64,000 bases of DNA. It comes from an uncultured bacterium (GTDB taxonomy: Bacteria > Planctomycetota > UBA8742 > UBA2392). Positions 39,763 through 48,130 of this stretch are shown here, in pieces. Both the position numbers and the translations under genes were made by a program. The stretch lies in assembly GCA_938014885.1 (NCBI GenBank), contig CALLQI010000022.1, positions 1 through 64,000 on the forward strand, written 5' to 3'. Below the pieces are notes generated by a model. It worked only from the letters and a program-made list of their open reading frames with translations, ran no database searches and was not told where the DNA came from. The number at the start of each line of letters is the position of its first letter. Position 1 is the stretch's first letter.

Positions 39763-42549
39763 TCAGGCCTTTGCGAGCGCCTCTCGAATCTTTGCCTTGC
39801 CTGCTTCCAGCGCTTCAGGCAGCTTGTCGGGGTCTTTGCCGCCGGCCTGCGCCGTATCGGGCTTTCCCCCACCCTTGCCGCCTACCAACTGCGCAATTTC
39901 ACCGACCAGTTTGCCCGCGTGCAGCCCCTTACCCACAAGCTCTTTGGTAAAAGACAACAGCAGCAGCGCGCGGCCTTCGCCGCGACTGCCGAGCAAAACC
40001 GCCATCGGCCGCGCATCCTGCCCCAAGGTATCCCGTATTGTCAACAGATCGGCAGCTTCCGCACCCGGAACTTCTGCGGCGTAAAGTGTGAATTCTCCTA
40101 CAGTTTCGCTGCTCTTCCGGATCGCATCGACCCCCGCTCCCGGTGTGGCCGCCTTCTTGGGTTTCGACTTCAGCTCTTTCACTTCCTTCAACAGCGACTC
40201 GACCTTTTCCTTCACCTTGCCCGGCTGCGCCTTGGTAAGCGCGTGCAGCTCAGCCAGCAGGCGGGCATCAGCGGCCGCCAGCTCATAGGCGTCGGCGCCA
40301 GTGACGGCCTCAATGCGGCGCACCCCGGCACTGGACGAGCCTTCGCTGACAATACGGAAAAGCCCAATGTCGCCAGTTCGGGCCACATGGGTACCGCCGC
40401 ACAGCTCCATGGAGAACTGGTCTACACCCATGGTCAGCACGCGGACTTTGTCGCCGTACTTTTCGCCGAAGAGGGCCATGGCGCCGGCCTTCTGGGCGGC
40501 TTCTGGGGCCATTACCTGGGTGCTTACCTCGGCGTTGGCGCGGACTTGTTCGTTTACGAGCTGCTCGATGCGCTGGCGTTCTTCGAAGCTCAGGCCCTTG
40601 GGATGGCTGAAGTCGAAGCGCAGCCGGTCTGGGCCCACTTCGCTGCCGCGCTGTACTACGTGATCGCCCAGCACTTCGCGCAATGCCGCGTGCATCAGGT
40701 GCGTCGCGCTGTGATTGGCGCGGATGCGATCGCGGCGCTGGGCGTCTACGCGCGCCTGCACCGTGTCGCCTACGCGCAGCTTGCCGTGCAGCACTTTGCC
40801 TTCGTGCAGGAAGTAGTCGTCGCGCTTGAGCGTGTCGGCCACTTCGAAACTGGATTCGCCGACGATAAGGCTGCCGCGGTCGCCGACCTGGCCGCCGCTT
40901 TCGCCGTAAAAGGGCGTGCGGTCGAGAATCACTGTGGCCGTATCGCCCTGCTCAATGATGTCGAACAGCTTGCCGTCGCGGACCAGCGCGATCACGCGGG
41001 CTTGCGCGTCGCAGGTGTCGTAACCCAAGAACTGTGTGGGGCCGGTCTTGGCCTTCACGTCCTGGAACCAGCCCTTTTCGAAGACGGCGACTTCCTTGCC
41101 GCCTTTGCTGGCTAGGCGGTGCTTCTTTTCGGCTTCGTCGTAGCCGTGGACATCAAGCAACATGCCTTCGGCGGCGAGTTCATCCTGCACCACTTCGCGC
41201 GGCAGGCCCTGCGACTGGTACAGGTCGAATGCGGCCTTGCCGTCGAGGGTTTTGTCGTCGCGCGCCTTGTGCTCGCGGATCAGCCCGGCAAGCAGTTGCA
41301 GCCCGCGTTCAAGTGTGGTGCTGAACTGCTGTTCTTCCTGTTGCAGGGTGCTGGCGATGCCCTTGGTGTTCATGCGCAGTTCGGGATAGGCGTCGCCGTA
41401 ATGCTCAACGACAACCGGCACCAGCTTGTGCAGGAACGGCCCGTCAAAGCCAAGCGCGCTGCCATCGCGGAACGCACGCCGGATGATGCGGCGGATGACA
41501 TACCCCGCGCCTTCGTTGCTGGGCAGGATGCCATCGGCCATCGCGAACGTGACCGCGCGGATGTGGTCGGCAATTCTCTTCTCGCGGATGTTTGATTCTG
41601 CGGTCCCCAGCCTTTCGGCTGGGGCTGAACGGCGCATGGCCCCCCGCACGTGCGCGAATAAACTCGAATCCAGTGTGGTCCTTGCGCCGTCCAGCACCAT
41701 CATCAGGCGCTCGAACCCGCCGCCGAAGTCGATGTTCTTTGCTGGCAGCGGCGTCAGTGTTCCCTTACCCGGTGTGGGTCCGCTGCGTTCGTATTGCGTG
41801 AATACGATGTTGCCGATTTCCATGAAGCGCGCGCCGTTGGTGGCTACGTCGCCCTGGCCGTACTCTTCGCCGAGGTCGTAGAAAATCTCGCTGCATGGGC
41901 CGCACACGCCGTTAGGGCCGCTGCTTGGTGCGCCGGCAGGCCAGAAGTTGTCGTTCTCGCCCAGCCAGAAGATGCGCTGCTCTACTTCGGCGGCCGGCCA
42001 CACTTCGCCTAGAATCGGGCGCCAGATGCCGGCGGCCTCTTCGTCGCGGTCTTTGCCGTTTTCATCGCCGCCGTAGACGCTCACGTACAGCTTCGACTTG
42101 TCGAGGCCGCAGCCGCCTTTGTCCCAGGGCAGCGTGTAGAAATCCCAGATCCAGCGGATGGCTTCCTTCTTGAAGAAGCCCTTGCTGCTGTTGGGACCCA
42201 TCAAACCGTCGCCGAAACTGAAGAAGCCCAGCATCTCAAAGAACGTGTGGTGGCGCGCGGTCTTGCCGACGTTTTCGAGGTCGGGTGTGCGCATGCACTT
42301 TTGCACCGTGGCCGCAGCACGTGTGCCGTGCACGAGATTGCCTGTGAAATCGTCCTTGAACTGGTGCATGCCGGCACTGGTGAAGAGCGTGCTGGCGTCC
42401 GGCGGCTGCAGACTGCTGCTGCCGGTGGCGTTGCCGTTGGGGATCAGCGTTTCCCGCGGGATGCTGTCGTTACCGGCGTGCTGCCTGAACCTCTCGACAA
42501 AGAAGTCGAGAAAGCGCTGGCGAAGCAGGTTTGGGTCCACGGACGGCAT
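39763..42549 (-). CDS. alaS: Alanyl-tRNA synthetase
   Basis: Charges tRNA-Ala. The 928-residue enzyme has all parts: catalytic domain (1-260, with TSAGMHQFKDDFTG and GGGFERLMMVLDGARTT), IADHIRAVTFAMADGILPSNEGA, editing domain with the zinc ligands HSATHLMH and CGGTHVARTG, and a C-Ala tail (about 750-928) rich in Lys/Gly. Residues about 307-316 (SAPAERLGTA) are encoded by a short palindrome related to the intergenic repeats and fall in a naturally variable loop before the tRNA-recognition helices. It is a monocistronic-looking gene, upstream of a repeat-filled gap. Confidence 0.97.
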   Translation of the reverse strand: MPSVDPNLLRQRFLDFFVERFRQHAGNDSIPRETLIPNGNATGSSSLQPPDASTLFTSAGMHQFKDDFTGNLVHGTRAAATVQKCMRTPDLENVGKTARHHTFFEMLGFFSFGDGLMGPNSSKGFFKKEAIRWIWDFYTLPWDKGGCGLDKSKLYVSVYGGDENGKDRDEEAAGIWRPILGEVWPAAEVEQRIFWLGENDNFWPAGAPSSGPNGVCGPCSEIFYDLGEEYGQGDVATNGARFMEIGNIVFTQYERSGPTPGKGTLTPLPAKNIDFGGGFERLMMVLDGARTTLDSSLFAHVRGAMRRSAPAERLGTAESNIREKRIADHIRAVTFAMADGILPSNEGAGYVIRRIIRRAFRDGSALGFDGPFLHKLVPVVVEHYGDAYPELRMNTKGIASTLQQEEQQFSTTLERGLQLLAGLIREHKARDDKTLDGKAAFDLYQSQGLPREVVQDELAAEGMLLDVHGYDEAEKKHRLASKGGKEVAVFEKGWFQDVKAKTGPTQFLGYDTCDAQARVIALVRDGKLFDIIEQGDTATVILDRTPFYGESGGQVGDRGSLIVGESSFEVADTLKRDDYFLHEGKVLHGKLRVGDTVQARVDAQRRDRIRANHSATHLMHAALREVLGDHVVQRGSEVGPDRLRFDFSHPKGLSFEERQRIEQLVNEQVRANAEVSTQVMAPEAAQKAGAMALFGEKYGDKVRVLTMGVDQFSMELCGGTHVARTGDIGLFRIVSEGSSSAGVRRIEAVTGADAYELAAADARLLAELHALTKAQPGKVKEKVESLLKEVKELKSKPKKAATPGAGVDAIRKSSETVGEFTLYAAEVPGAEAADLLTIRDTLGQDARPMAVLLGSRGEGRALLLLSFTKELVGKGLHAGKLVGEIAQLVGGKGGGKPDTAQAGGKDPDKLPEALEAGKAKIREALAKA
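41605..41624. repeat. Palindromic repeat element inside alaS
   Basis: CCCCAGCC-TTTC-GGCTGGGG, an 8-bp perfect stem with a 4-base loop, followed by CTGAACGGCG. The layout resembles the modules at 34438-34456 (CCCAAGGC-TTC-GCCTTGGG, then CTGATAG). It is in frame in alaS, adding about 10 residues. Confidence 0.65.
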
Positions 42550-42718
42550 ACGCGCCTCAGCTACGTAACGGAAACGGGTCGCAGCCCCATTCCGCAGGCG
42601 CGGAAGGGTAACGACGAAAGCCCCATTTTGAAGGGGGCGCGTCTGCGGCTAGTGGTTTCTGACGGTTGAGTCTCGGGTTGGCGCGGAAAAGCGGCGCGAA
42701 GAAAAGCCACTGCCTTAA

Positions 42719-42790
42719 CCACGGAGAACACGGAGTTACACGGCGAACTTCGGCTGGACCTTGCTTCGTGCAGCTCCGTGTTCTCCGTGG
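42719..42790. repeat. Perfect 17-bp inverted repeat in the alaS-recA gap
   Basis: CCACGGAGAACACGGAG (42719-42735) and CTCCGTGTTCTCCGTGG (42774-42790) are perfect inverted copies with a 38-nt loop. The 42550-42876 gap has no gene; the rest holds a GC-rich leader of alaS. The arms are of the same class as those at 1888 and 61068. Confidence 0.8.
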
Positions 42791-42876
42791 CAGCTGTTGC
42801 CATTGCGGTTCGACGCGGACTTCACTTCAAGCCAATCGCTGACACGCCCACCCCGAAGTTCAATCGTCACTTGACA

Positions 42877-43905
42877 CTAGGCGCGTTCCGTACTGGCGGC
42901 ACCCATGCCGAGGCTTTCGCGCACGGCGGCGTCGAGTTTGGTGGCGATGTCGGCGTTTTCGGTCAGGAATTGTTTGGCGTTTTCCTTGCCCTGCCCGAGT
43001 TTGGTTTCGCCCCAGGTCCACCACGCGCCGCTGCGCTTGATCACGCCGCTGGTGCTGCCCAACTCAAGCAGATCGCCGTAACGGCTGATGCCCTCATTGA
43101 ACATGATCTCGAGGGTGCACTTCTTGAACGGGGGCGCGAGTTTGTTCTTCACGACCTTCACGTTCATCAGGTTGCCGACCACGTCGTCGCCCACCTTGAT
43201 CGGCTGGCCTTTGCGCACCTCAATCCGCGCGCTGGCCGCAAACTTCAACGCGTTGCCGCCGGTCGTCGTTTCGGGGTTGCCGAACATGACGCCGATCTTC
43301 ATTCGAATCTGGTTGATAAAAATCAGGCTGGTCTTGGCGCGGCTTACGGCGGCCGTCAGCTTGCGCATGGCCTGGCTCATCAGGCGCGCCTGGCTGCCCA
43401 TCTGCGCGTCGCCCATGTCGCCTTCCAACTCAGCGCGGGGCACGAGTGCGGCCACACTGTCCACCACGATCACGTCAAAGGCGTTGCTGCGCACGAGGGT
43501 TTCGCAGATGTCGAGCGCCTGTTCGCCGCTGTCGGGCTGGCTGACGTACAGGTTTTCGGTGTCCACGCCCAACTTGCCGGCATACGTGGGATCAAGCGCG
43601 TGCTCCGCGTCGATGAACGCCGCGATGCCGCCCTTCTTCTGCGCTTCGGCCACGATCTGCAACGTAAGCGTGGTCTTGCCGCTGCTTTCCGGCCCGTAGA
43701 TTTCGACGATACGCCCGCGCGGGATGCCGCGGCCGCCCAGCGCCAGATCAAGGCTCAGCGCACCGGTACTGATGCCGGGCACTTCCACAATGGCCTGGTC
43801 GCCCAGTTTCATGAGCGCGCCCTTGCCGTGGCTTTTCTCGATCTGCGCCATGGCCATTTTCACGGCTTCAGTGCGCTTGTCTTCCGGGGCGGATGTCTTG
43901 GCCAT
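42877..43905 (-). CDS. recA: Recombinase RecA
   Basis: ATP-dependent DNA strand exchange and SOS coprotease. The 342-residue protein has Walker A GPESSGKT (71-78), the L1/L2 DNA loops (GDAQMGSQARLMSQAMRK; INQIRMKIGVMFGNPETTTG), and a short acidic-poor C-terminus. ATG at 43903-43905 is chosen over an in-frame TTG at 43911, with AAAGG 7 nt before it. No SOS-type GAAC-N4-GTTC operator is visible in the 45 nt upstream, where the previous gene ends, so it is likely read through from the phosphatase and epimerase genes. Confidence 0.97.
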   Translation of the reverse strand: MAKTSAPEDKRTEAVKMAMAQIEKSHGKGALMKLGDQAIVEVPGISTGALSLDLALGGRGIPRGRIVEIYGPESSGKTTLTLQIVAEAQKKGGIAAFIDAEHALDPTYAGKLGVDTENLYVSQPDSGEQALDICETLVRSNAFDVIVVDSVAALVPRAELEGDMGDAQMGSQARLMSQAMRKLTAAVSRAKTSLIFINQIRMKIGVMFGNPETTTGGNALKFAASARIEVRKGQPIKVGDDVVGNLMNVKVVKNKLAPPFKKCTLEIMFNEGISRYGDLLELGSTSGVIKRSGAWWTWGETKLGQGKENAKQFLTENADIATKLDAAVRESLGMGAASTERA

Positions 43906-43950
43906 GGTCAACCTTTCGAGCTGTGCTGCGCTTAGCTTACCGGGGCTGCG

Positions 43951-44715
43951 TTACCTGGGTTGATACATTTTGCCGTCGTACCACGGGGCAATCTTGCGGC
44001 CTTCCTTCTCAACGAAGTAATGGTCGCGCACCCATTCGCGGATCTTCAGCTTGCTGCCGGGATTGGCCTTCAAGAAGGCCTCATACTGGTCCAGAAAGTC
44101 GCTGATCGCGTGGGCCGCGCCAAAGCGCACATGGCCGTAAGGGAAGAAGTCCATCTGCTTGCGCGCTTCTTTCAGCGGGCGGTCGCGGTAATCGTGCAGC
44201 CAGATCACGCTGGCCAGGCCGGTGCGGTCGCTGCCGGCGTCGCAGTGCACAAGCACGGGCGGCTGGATCGTGTCCAGCGCTTCAAACAAACGGCTGAGTT
44301 CCGAGCGATAGGGCAGTCTCGAGGTCGCCATCGAACACACGATCAGTGTCGCGCCGGTCTCGGCCACGGCCAGACTTTCCTCGGCGAAGCTGCGCTGGTT
44401 GTCGTCTTCCGTGCCCACAAGACGCAGCACGGTGTTGATGCCGTTGTCGCGGATCATGGCCTTGATTTCGGGCCCGCCCGGCTGGGCCGAGCGATACCAC
44501 TCATCGCTCACGCGGTGCAGGTTGTTGTCACCAAGCCGGTACAGCAGGAACGCAACGAGCACGCCCACCACGCCCAGCGCCAGGAATGCCAGCCCCGCGT
44601 ATTGCTTGCGCCGGTCATAGCGCCCGCCCACGAAGCCCCAGGTGTCGATGGTGTGGTCGAAACGCTTGGGGGCGTGGTCGCGTACAAGTCCTTTGGGGTC
44701 CGCGTCGGCGGTCAT
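43951..44715 (-). CDS. Membrane-anchored tyrosine/dual-specificity phosphatase
   Basis: A 254-residue protein with one transmembrane helix (residues about 40-60: YAGLAFLALGVVGVLVAFLL) and a cytoplasmic or periplasmic phosphatase domain. The CX5R active site is VLVHCDAGSDRTGLAS (Cys in HCDAGSDR, residues about 153-160), with the WPD-like acid probably in the TEDDN or EW region. Similar proteins remove phosphate from tyrosine or from sugar-phosphate/PIP-type substrates; which is not known. It overlaps the epimerase gene by 4 nt (ATGA). Confidence 0.88.
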   Translation of the reverse strand: MTADADPKGLVRDHAPKRFDHTIDTWGFVGGRYDRRKQYAGLAFLALGVVGVLVAFLLYRLGDNNLHRVSDEWYRSAQPGGPEIKAMIRDNGINTVLRLVGTEDDNQRSFAEESLAVAETGATLIVCSMATSRLPYRSELSRLFEALDTIQPPVLVHCDAGSDRTGLASVIWLHDYRDRPLKEARKQMDFFPYGHVRFGAAHAISDFLDQYEAFLKANPGSKLKIREWVRDHYFVEKEGRKIAPWYDGKMYQPR

Positions 44716-45683
44716 GACTGCTTTCCTTGCGGCTGCTGCTCAAGCCACGTCACGTAACTGCTGATGCCGCTTTCGAGGTTGTGCTGCGGCTCGTAGCCCA
44801 GCTCGCGGTTGCTGCGCGCGAGATCAGCCTGTGTGAAGGGCTGGAAAAACGCGTAAGGGTTGTCGATGTACTCGGGCTCAAGCTTAGTGCCCAGCGCCTT
44901 GTTCAGCGCCGCGATCACTTCGTTGAAGGTGCGGGCCTCACCGCTGCCGGTGTTGAATACGCCCTGCTTGCTGCTGGCCATCGCCAGCATCGTGCATTGC
45001 ACCGCATCGTCCACGTGCACGAAGTCGCGCTTGTGTTCGCCATTCTTGAACACGCGAGGCCGCTTGCCCTGCTTCATCTGCAAGTAGAGTTGATAGATCA
45101 TGCTGGCCATCGCGCCCTTGTGCTGCTCGTGCGGGCCGTACACGTTGAAGTAACGCACGGCGTTCAGCTTCCAGCCCGCAAGGTCGGACTGGCGCAGGTA
45201 CTTGGCGGCCAGGTTCTCGAGCTGCACCTTGCTGAAGCCGTACACATTGGCGGGCTTGCGCGGGTCAGTCTCGTTGTTCACCCGCGCGTCGATGCCATAG
45301 GTGGCGGCGCTGCTGGCGTAGGTGACGGGAATGAGCCTCGGGCGCGCGAACTCAAGCAGGCGGCGGAAGCTTTCGATGTTGTCCCAGCACATCTTGCGCT
45401 GGTCCATTTCGCGCGTGTCGGTGATGCTGGCGAGGTGGAAGATCGCGTCAAAATCCTTGGCCTGCAGCACGTCTTCGAGGCGAAGCTGCGCCAAATCCGC
45501 GGCGACTACTTCGCCCTGGAATCCTTCGAGGTTCTTGAAGCTGCCTGAGCGAAAGTCGTCGATGACCGTGACATCGGCGTTCGGCCACTCAAGACCGATG
45601 CGCTGCACCAGCCGCGAGCCGATGAAACCCGCGCCGCCGGTGACAAGGACGCGCCAGATAGCCTGTTTCGCGGGCAAAGTCAT
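44712..45683 (-). CDS. NAD-dependent sugar epimerase, HldD (heptose epimerase)-like
   Basis: A 323-residue extended SDR enzyme. It has GGAGFIGSRLVQRI (NAD binding), ASSAATYG with the catalytic Ser/Thr, and YGFSKVQLE (Tyr-x3-Lys). RYFNVYGPHEQHKGAMASMI and FKNGEHKRDFVHVDDAVQC follow the ADP-L-glycero-D-manno-heptose-6-epimerase pattern, giving the LPS core heptose. Related nucleotide-sugar epimerases are possible. Start at 45681-45683 (MTLPAKQ) gives the usual length; a longer frame to 45770 lacks homology. Divergent from lgt by 122 nt. Confidence 0.85.
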   Translation of the reverse strand: MTLPAKQAIWRVLVTGGAGFIGSRLVQRIGLEWPNADVTVIDDFRSGSFKNLEGFQGEVVAADLAQLRLEDVLQAKDFDAIFHLASITDTREMDQRKMCWDNIESFRRLLEFARPRLIPVTYASSAATYGIDARVNNETDPRKPANVYGFSKVQLENLAAKYLRQSDLAGWKLNAVRYFNVYGPHEQHKGAMASMIYQLYLQMKQGKRPRVFKNGEHKRDFVHVDDAVQCTMLAMASSKQGVFNTGSGEARTFNEVIAALNKALGTKLEPEYIDNPYAFFQPFTQADLARSNRELGYEPQHNLESGISSYVTWLEQQPQGKQS

Positions 45684-45805
45684 GGGCGCAGAGAATGACA
45701 AGCGAAGTGTCATGCGGCAAGGGCGCGCGCCCGCTCCCTGCCAGCCCGATTGCACAGCGGGCATACGCACTCCCCAAGGCCGCGCGCACTTGCTTACATA
45801 CCGTG

Positions 45806-47311
45806 ATGCTTGGAGTGCTGAATCATCCGCGCCTGACCTATGAGTGGTTCACGACCGCGCTGCTGCGCTGGACCAAAGACGGGCTGGTCATCTATGACCG
45901 CTGGGTGCTGAACTTCAGCGGCATCAGCATGTGGACGCCCGCCCCGGGCGGTGAGGTGCTGCTGGATTTCTACTACCTGTGCTACCTGATTGCGTTCATT
46001 GGTGTGCTGTTCTGGTTCCATCGCTATCGCAAACAGGGCTGGCTGAAGATCCAGAAGCACGTCCCCTACGACACGCTGCTGCTGGCAATGATCGGCGTGC
46101 TGGTCGGCGCCAAGACCGCCTACATCTTCATTTACAACCCTGACTTCTACTTCGGCCCGCCGCCTTACGGCCCCGTGGACACGCAAGATCAGTTGCGCCG
46201 CATCTTCCTGAACTGGAGCGGCATGGCCAGCCACGGGGCGGCCTTTGGCGTGCTGTTCATGGCCCTGGTCTGGTGGCTGAAGTCGCGCCCGCCGATTGCC
46301 CAGATCGGCGACGTCGGCGCGATCAGCAGCGCGTTCGGCGCGGCCTGGATTCGACTGGCAAACTTCATGAACGGCGAGCTCTACGGCCGCGCCAGCGACC
46401 TGCCTTGGGCGATGCGCTTTCCCGTGCGCAGCGGCAAGGGCTACCAGGTGGTCTTCAACGGCGCCGATAAAACCTTGTACGAGCGCATGCCAAAACCAGC
46501 CGAGCCCGAGCAGGCGAGAGTCTGGCTGGAAAACCTGCAACAGGCCAACCCCGGCGGCGTGATCGACCAGGGCGGCAGCGTGCTGTACCGCAACCCGGAT
46601 GCGTACCTGCAAAGCCATGAGCTGATGTTTCAGTCCGATGAGGGCCTAAAGTTCATCAACAATCAGGCGGATGCCGACCAGCTTTTCTTCGGCGTGTTTG
46701 ACGTCGTCACCACGCCGCGTCACCCCAGCCAGCTTTACCAGATGATCCTGGAAGGGGTGCTGGTGCTGATCTTCCTGCTGTGGTTCCGCCGTCGCGTGAA
46801 GCGCGCGGGCATGGTGGCGGGCGCGTTCTTCACGGCATATCCGCTGGCCCGCTTCATCGGCGAGTTCTTCCGCCAGCCCGACGTGCAGTTCCAGGCCGCG
46901 GGCAATGAGCTGGGCACAGTGTTCCTCGGCCTCAGCATGGGCCAGATCCTGAGCCTGGTGATGGCCGGTGCCGGCCTGACCATGCTGATCTACTTCAGCC
47001 GCTTCGGCAAAGTCATCGCCGACCAGAAAATGTGGCCGCCCGAAAAGCCCGCCGACGACGGCAAGAAAAAGCTGACCGTGCCCTTCGAGACCGGCATGGG
47101 AGGAAGCACCGGGGCAGGCAACTTCACGGGCCTCGACAAAGTACGCGAAGCCCTGACCGCCAAAGAAAAAGAGTGGGACGAACGCGACACCAGGCTGCGT
47201 CAGCAGTCTGGCGCGGATCCAGAAGCACAAGCGCCGGCAAGCCCGGCACAGAACGGGGAATACAATGACGACGACGGCGCTGAACCCAAAGACACTGAAC
47301 GACGCGATTGA
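45806..47311 (+). CDS. lgt: Prolipoprotein diacylglyceryl transferase, long form
   Basis: Transfers diacylglyceryl to the lipobox Cys of prolipoproteins. Seven or so membrane segments; HGAAFGVLFMALVWW and RLANFMNGELYGR (the Lgt signature) and TPRHPSQLYQMILEGVL, ending with the helix FLGLSMGQILSLVMAG. At 501 residues it is much longer than the usual 270-300: about 85 residues are inserted between the signature and HPSQLYQ (residues about 205-290), and the tail of about 95 residues after GKVIADQ is hydrophilic, Pro/Gln-rich. Its last 47 nt overlap the next gene in another frame. ATG at 45806 is preferred; GTG at 45803 is an alternative. Confidence 0.93.
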   Translation: MLGVLNHPRLTYEWFTTALLRWTKDGLVIYDRWVLNFSGISMWTPAPGGEVLLDFYYLCYLIAFIGVLFWFHRYRKQGWLKIQKHVPYDTLLLAMIGVLVGAKTAYIFIYNPDFYFGPPPYGPVDTQDQLRRIFLNWSGMASHGAAFGVLFMALVWWLKSRPPIAQIGDVGAISSAFGAAWIRLANFMNGELYGRASDLPWAMRFPVRSGKGYQVVFNGADKTLYERMPKPAEPEQARVWLENLQQANPGGVIDQGGSVLYRNPDAYLQSHELMFQSDEGLKFINNQADADQLFFGVFDVVTTPRHPSQLYQMILEGVLVLIFLLWFRRRVKRAGMVAGAFFTAYPLARFIGEFFRQPDVQFQAAGNELGTVFLGLSMGQILSLVMAGAGLTMLIYFSRFGKVIADQKMWPPEKPADDGKKKLTVPFETGMGGSTGAGNFTGLDKVREALTAKEKEWDERDTRLRQQSGADPEAQAPASPAQNGEYNDDDGAEPKDTERRD

Positions 47312-48050
47312 GCAGCACACGCGCCCAAGCACTTTTCCGCTCGGCATCAAGATGGTCACAAGTGCTGAGCAGATCCCCGAGAAAGCCAAACGCCCCGGCC
47401 GCGACCTGAAGGTCGACAGCGCGCTGTGCCAGGGCATGTCGATCGCGCGGCATTATGGCTGGACGATTGCCGTCAGCCGCGACGACATCAGTTGCCCGAT
47501 TGGCGCAACTTTGTTCGGCTTCCAGCCGCAAGTCGAGCGCTTCACGCAGGGCCACTGCTGTGCCGGCATGTACACCAAAGACGCCGCCGCCGGTGCCAAG
47601 ACCGAAGCGGCCGCACCGTGCTTCAGCTTCGGGCAGTACTACGCGATGGTCACCGGCCCGCTGAACCGCATCGACTTTGAGCCCGACGTGGTGCTCGTGT
47701 TCGGCACGCCGGCGCAGGTGATGCGGCTGGTGACGGGCGCGCTGTGGGAAAGCGGCGGCTACATTCACTCGCGCTTCAGCGGCCGCACGGACTGCGCCGA
47801 CGAGGTGATTGAGACGATGCAGACAGGCAAGCCGCAGGTGATACTGCCGTGCTACGGCGACCGGATATTCGGTCAAACGCAAGATCACGAAATGGCGTTC
47901 GCGTTCCCGTACAGCTTCGCGCAGGCAATGATCACGGGCCTCGAAGGCACCCACAAAGGCGGCGTGCGCTACCCGATCCCCCACTACCTGCGCTACACAG
48001 GAACATTCCCACCCAGCTACGAAGAGCTAAGAAACCACTGGCCCAAGTAG
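47265..48050 (+). CDS. DUF169 family protein
   Basis: A 261-residue protein. DUF169 features: FPLGIKMVTSAEQIPEKAKR, ALCQGMSIARHYGWTIAVSR, CPIGATLFGFQP and GHCCAGMYTKDAA with several conserved Cys, then GQYYAMVTGPLNR and VVLVFGTPAQVMRLVTGA. Many members occur in anaerobes; function is unknown, though the Cys/Gly pattern suggests metal or cofactor binding. The ATG has GGGGAAT upstream and lies inside the end of lgt by 47 nt. Its TAG stop is supplied by an inverted repeat. Confidence 0.85.
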   Translation: MTTTALNPKTLNDAIEQHTRPSTFPLGIKMVTSAEQIPEKAKRPGRDLKVDSALCQGMSIARHYGWTIAVSRDDISCPIGATLFGFQPQVERFTQGHCCAGMYTKDAAAGAKTEAAAPCFSFGQYYAMVTGPLNRIDFEPDVVLVFGTPAQVMRLVTGALWESGGYIHSRFSGRTDCADEVIETMQTGKPQVILPCYGDRIFGQTQDHEMAFAFPYSFAQAMITGLEGTHKGGVRYPIPHYLRYTGTFPPSYEELRNHWPK

Positions 48051-48130
48051 GGGCGGCCCCACGTGGCCGCCCCTACGGGCGGCGCGGGCGGCCACGTGGG
48101 GCTAGGGCGGCCACGTGGGGCCGCCCCTAC
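48047..48130. repeat. Long inverted repeat that supplies both stop codons
   Basis: GTAGGGGCGGCCCCACGTGG (48047-) extends to 26 bases that are a perfect inverted copy of 48105-48130. TAG 48048-48050 in the left arm ends the DUF169 gene; the complementary CTA at 48127-48129 in the right arm ends the minus-strand ligase. Between the arms is another GGCGGCCACGTGGG copy. It is bidirectional, so may also be a terminator for both convergent messages. Confidence 0.85.

Noticed and set aside
43905..43950. LexA operator upstream of recA
   Set aside because: No GAAC-N4-GTTC or CTGT-N8-ACAG sequence was found in the short gap.
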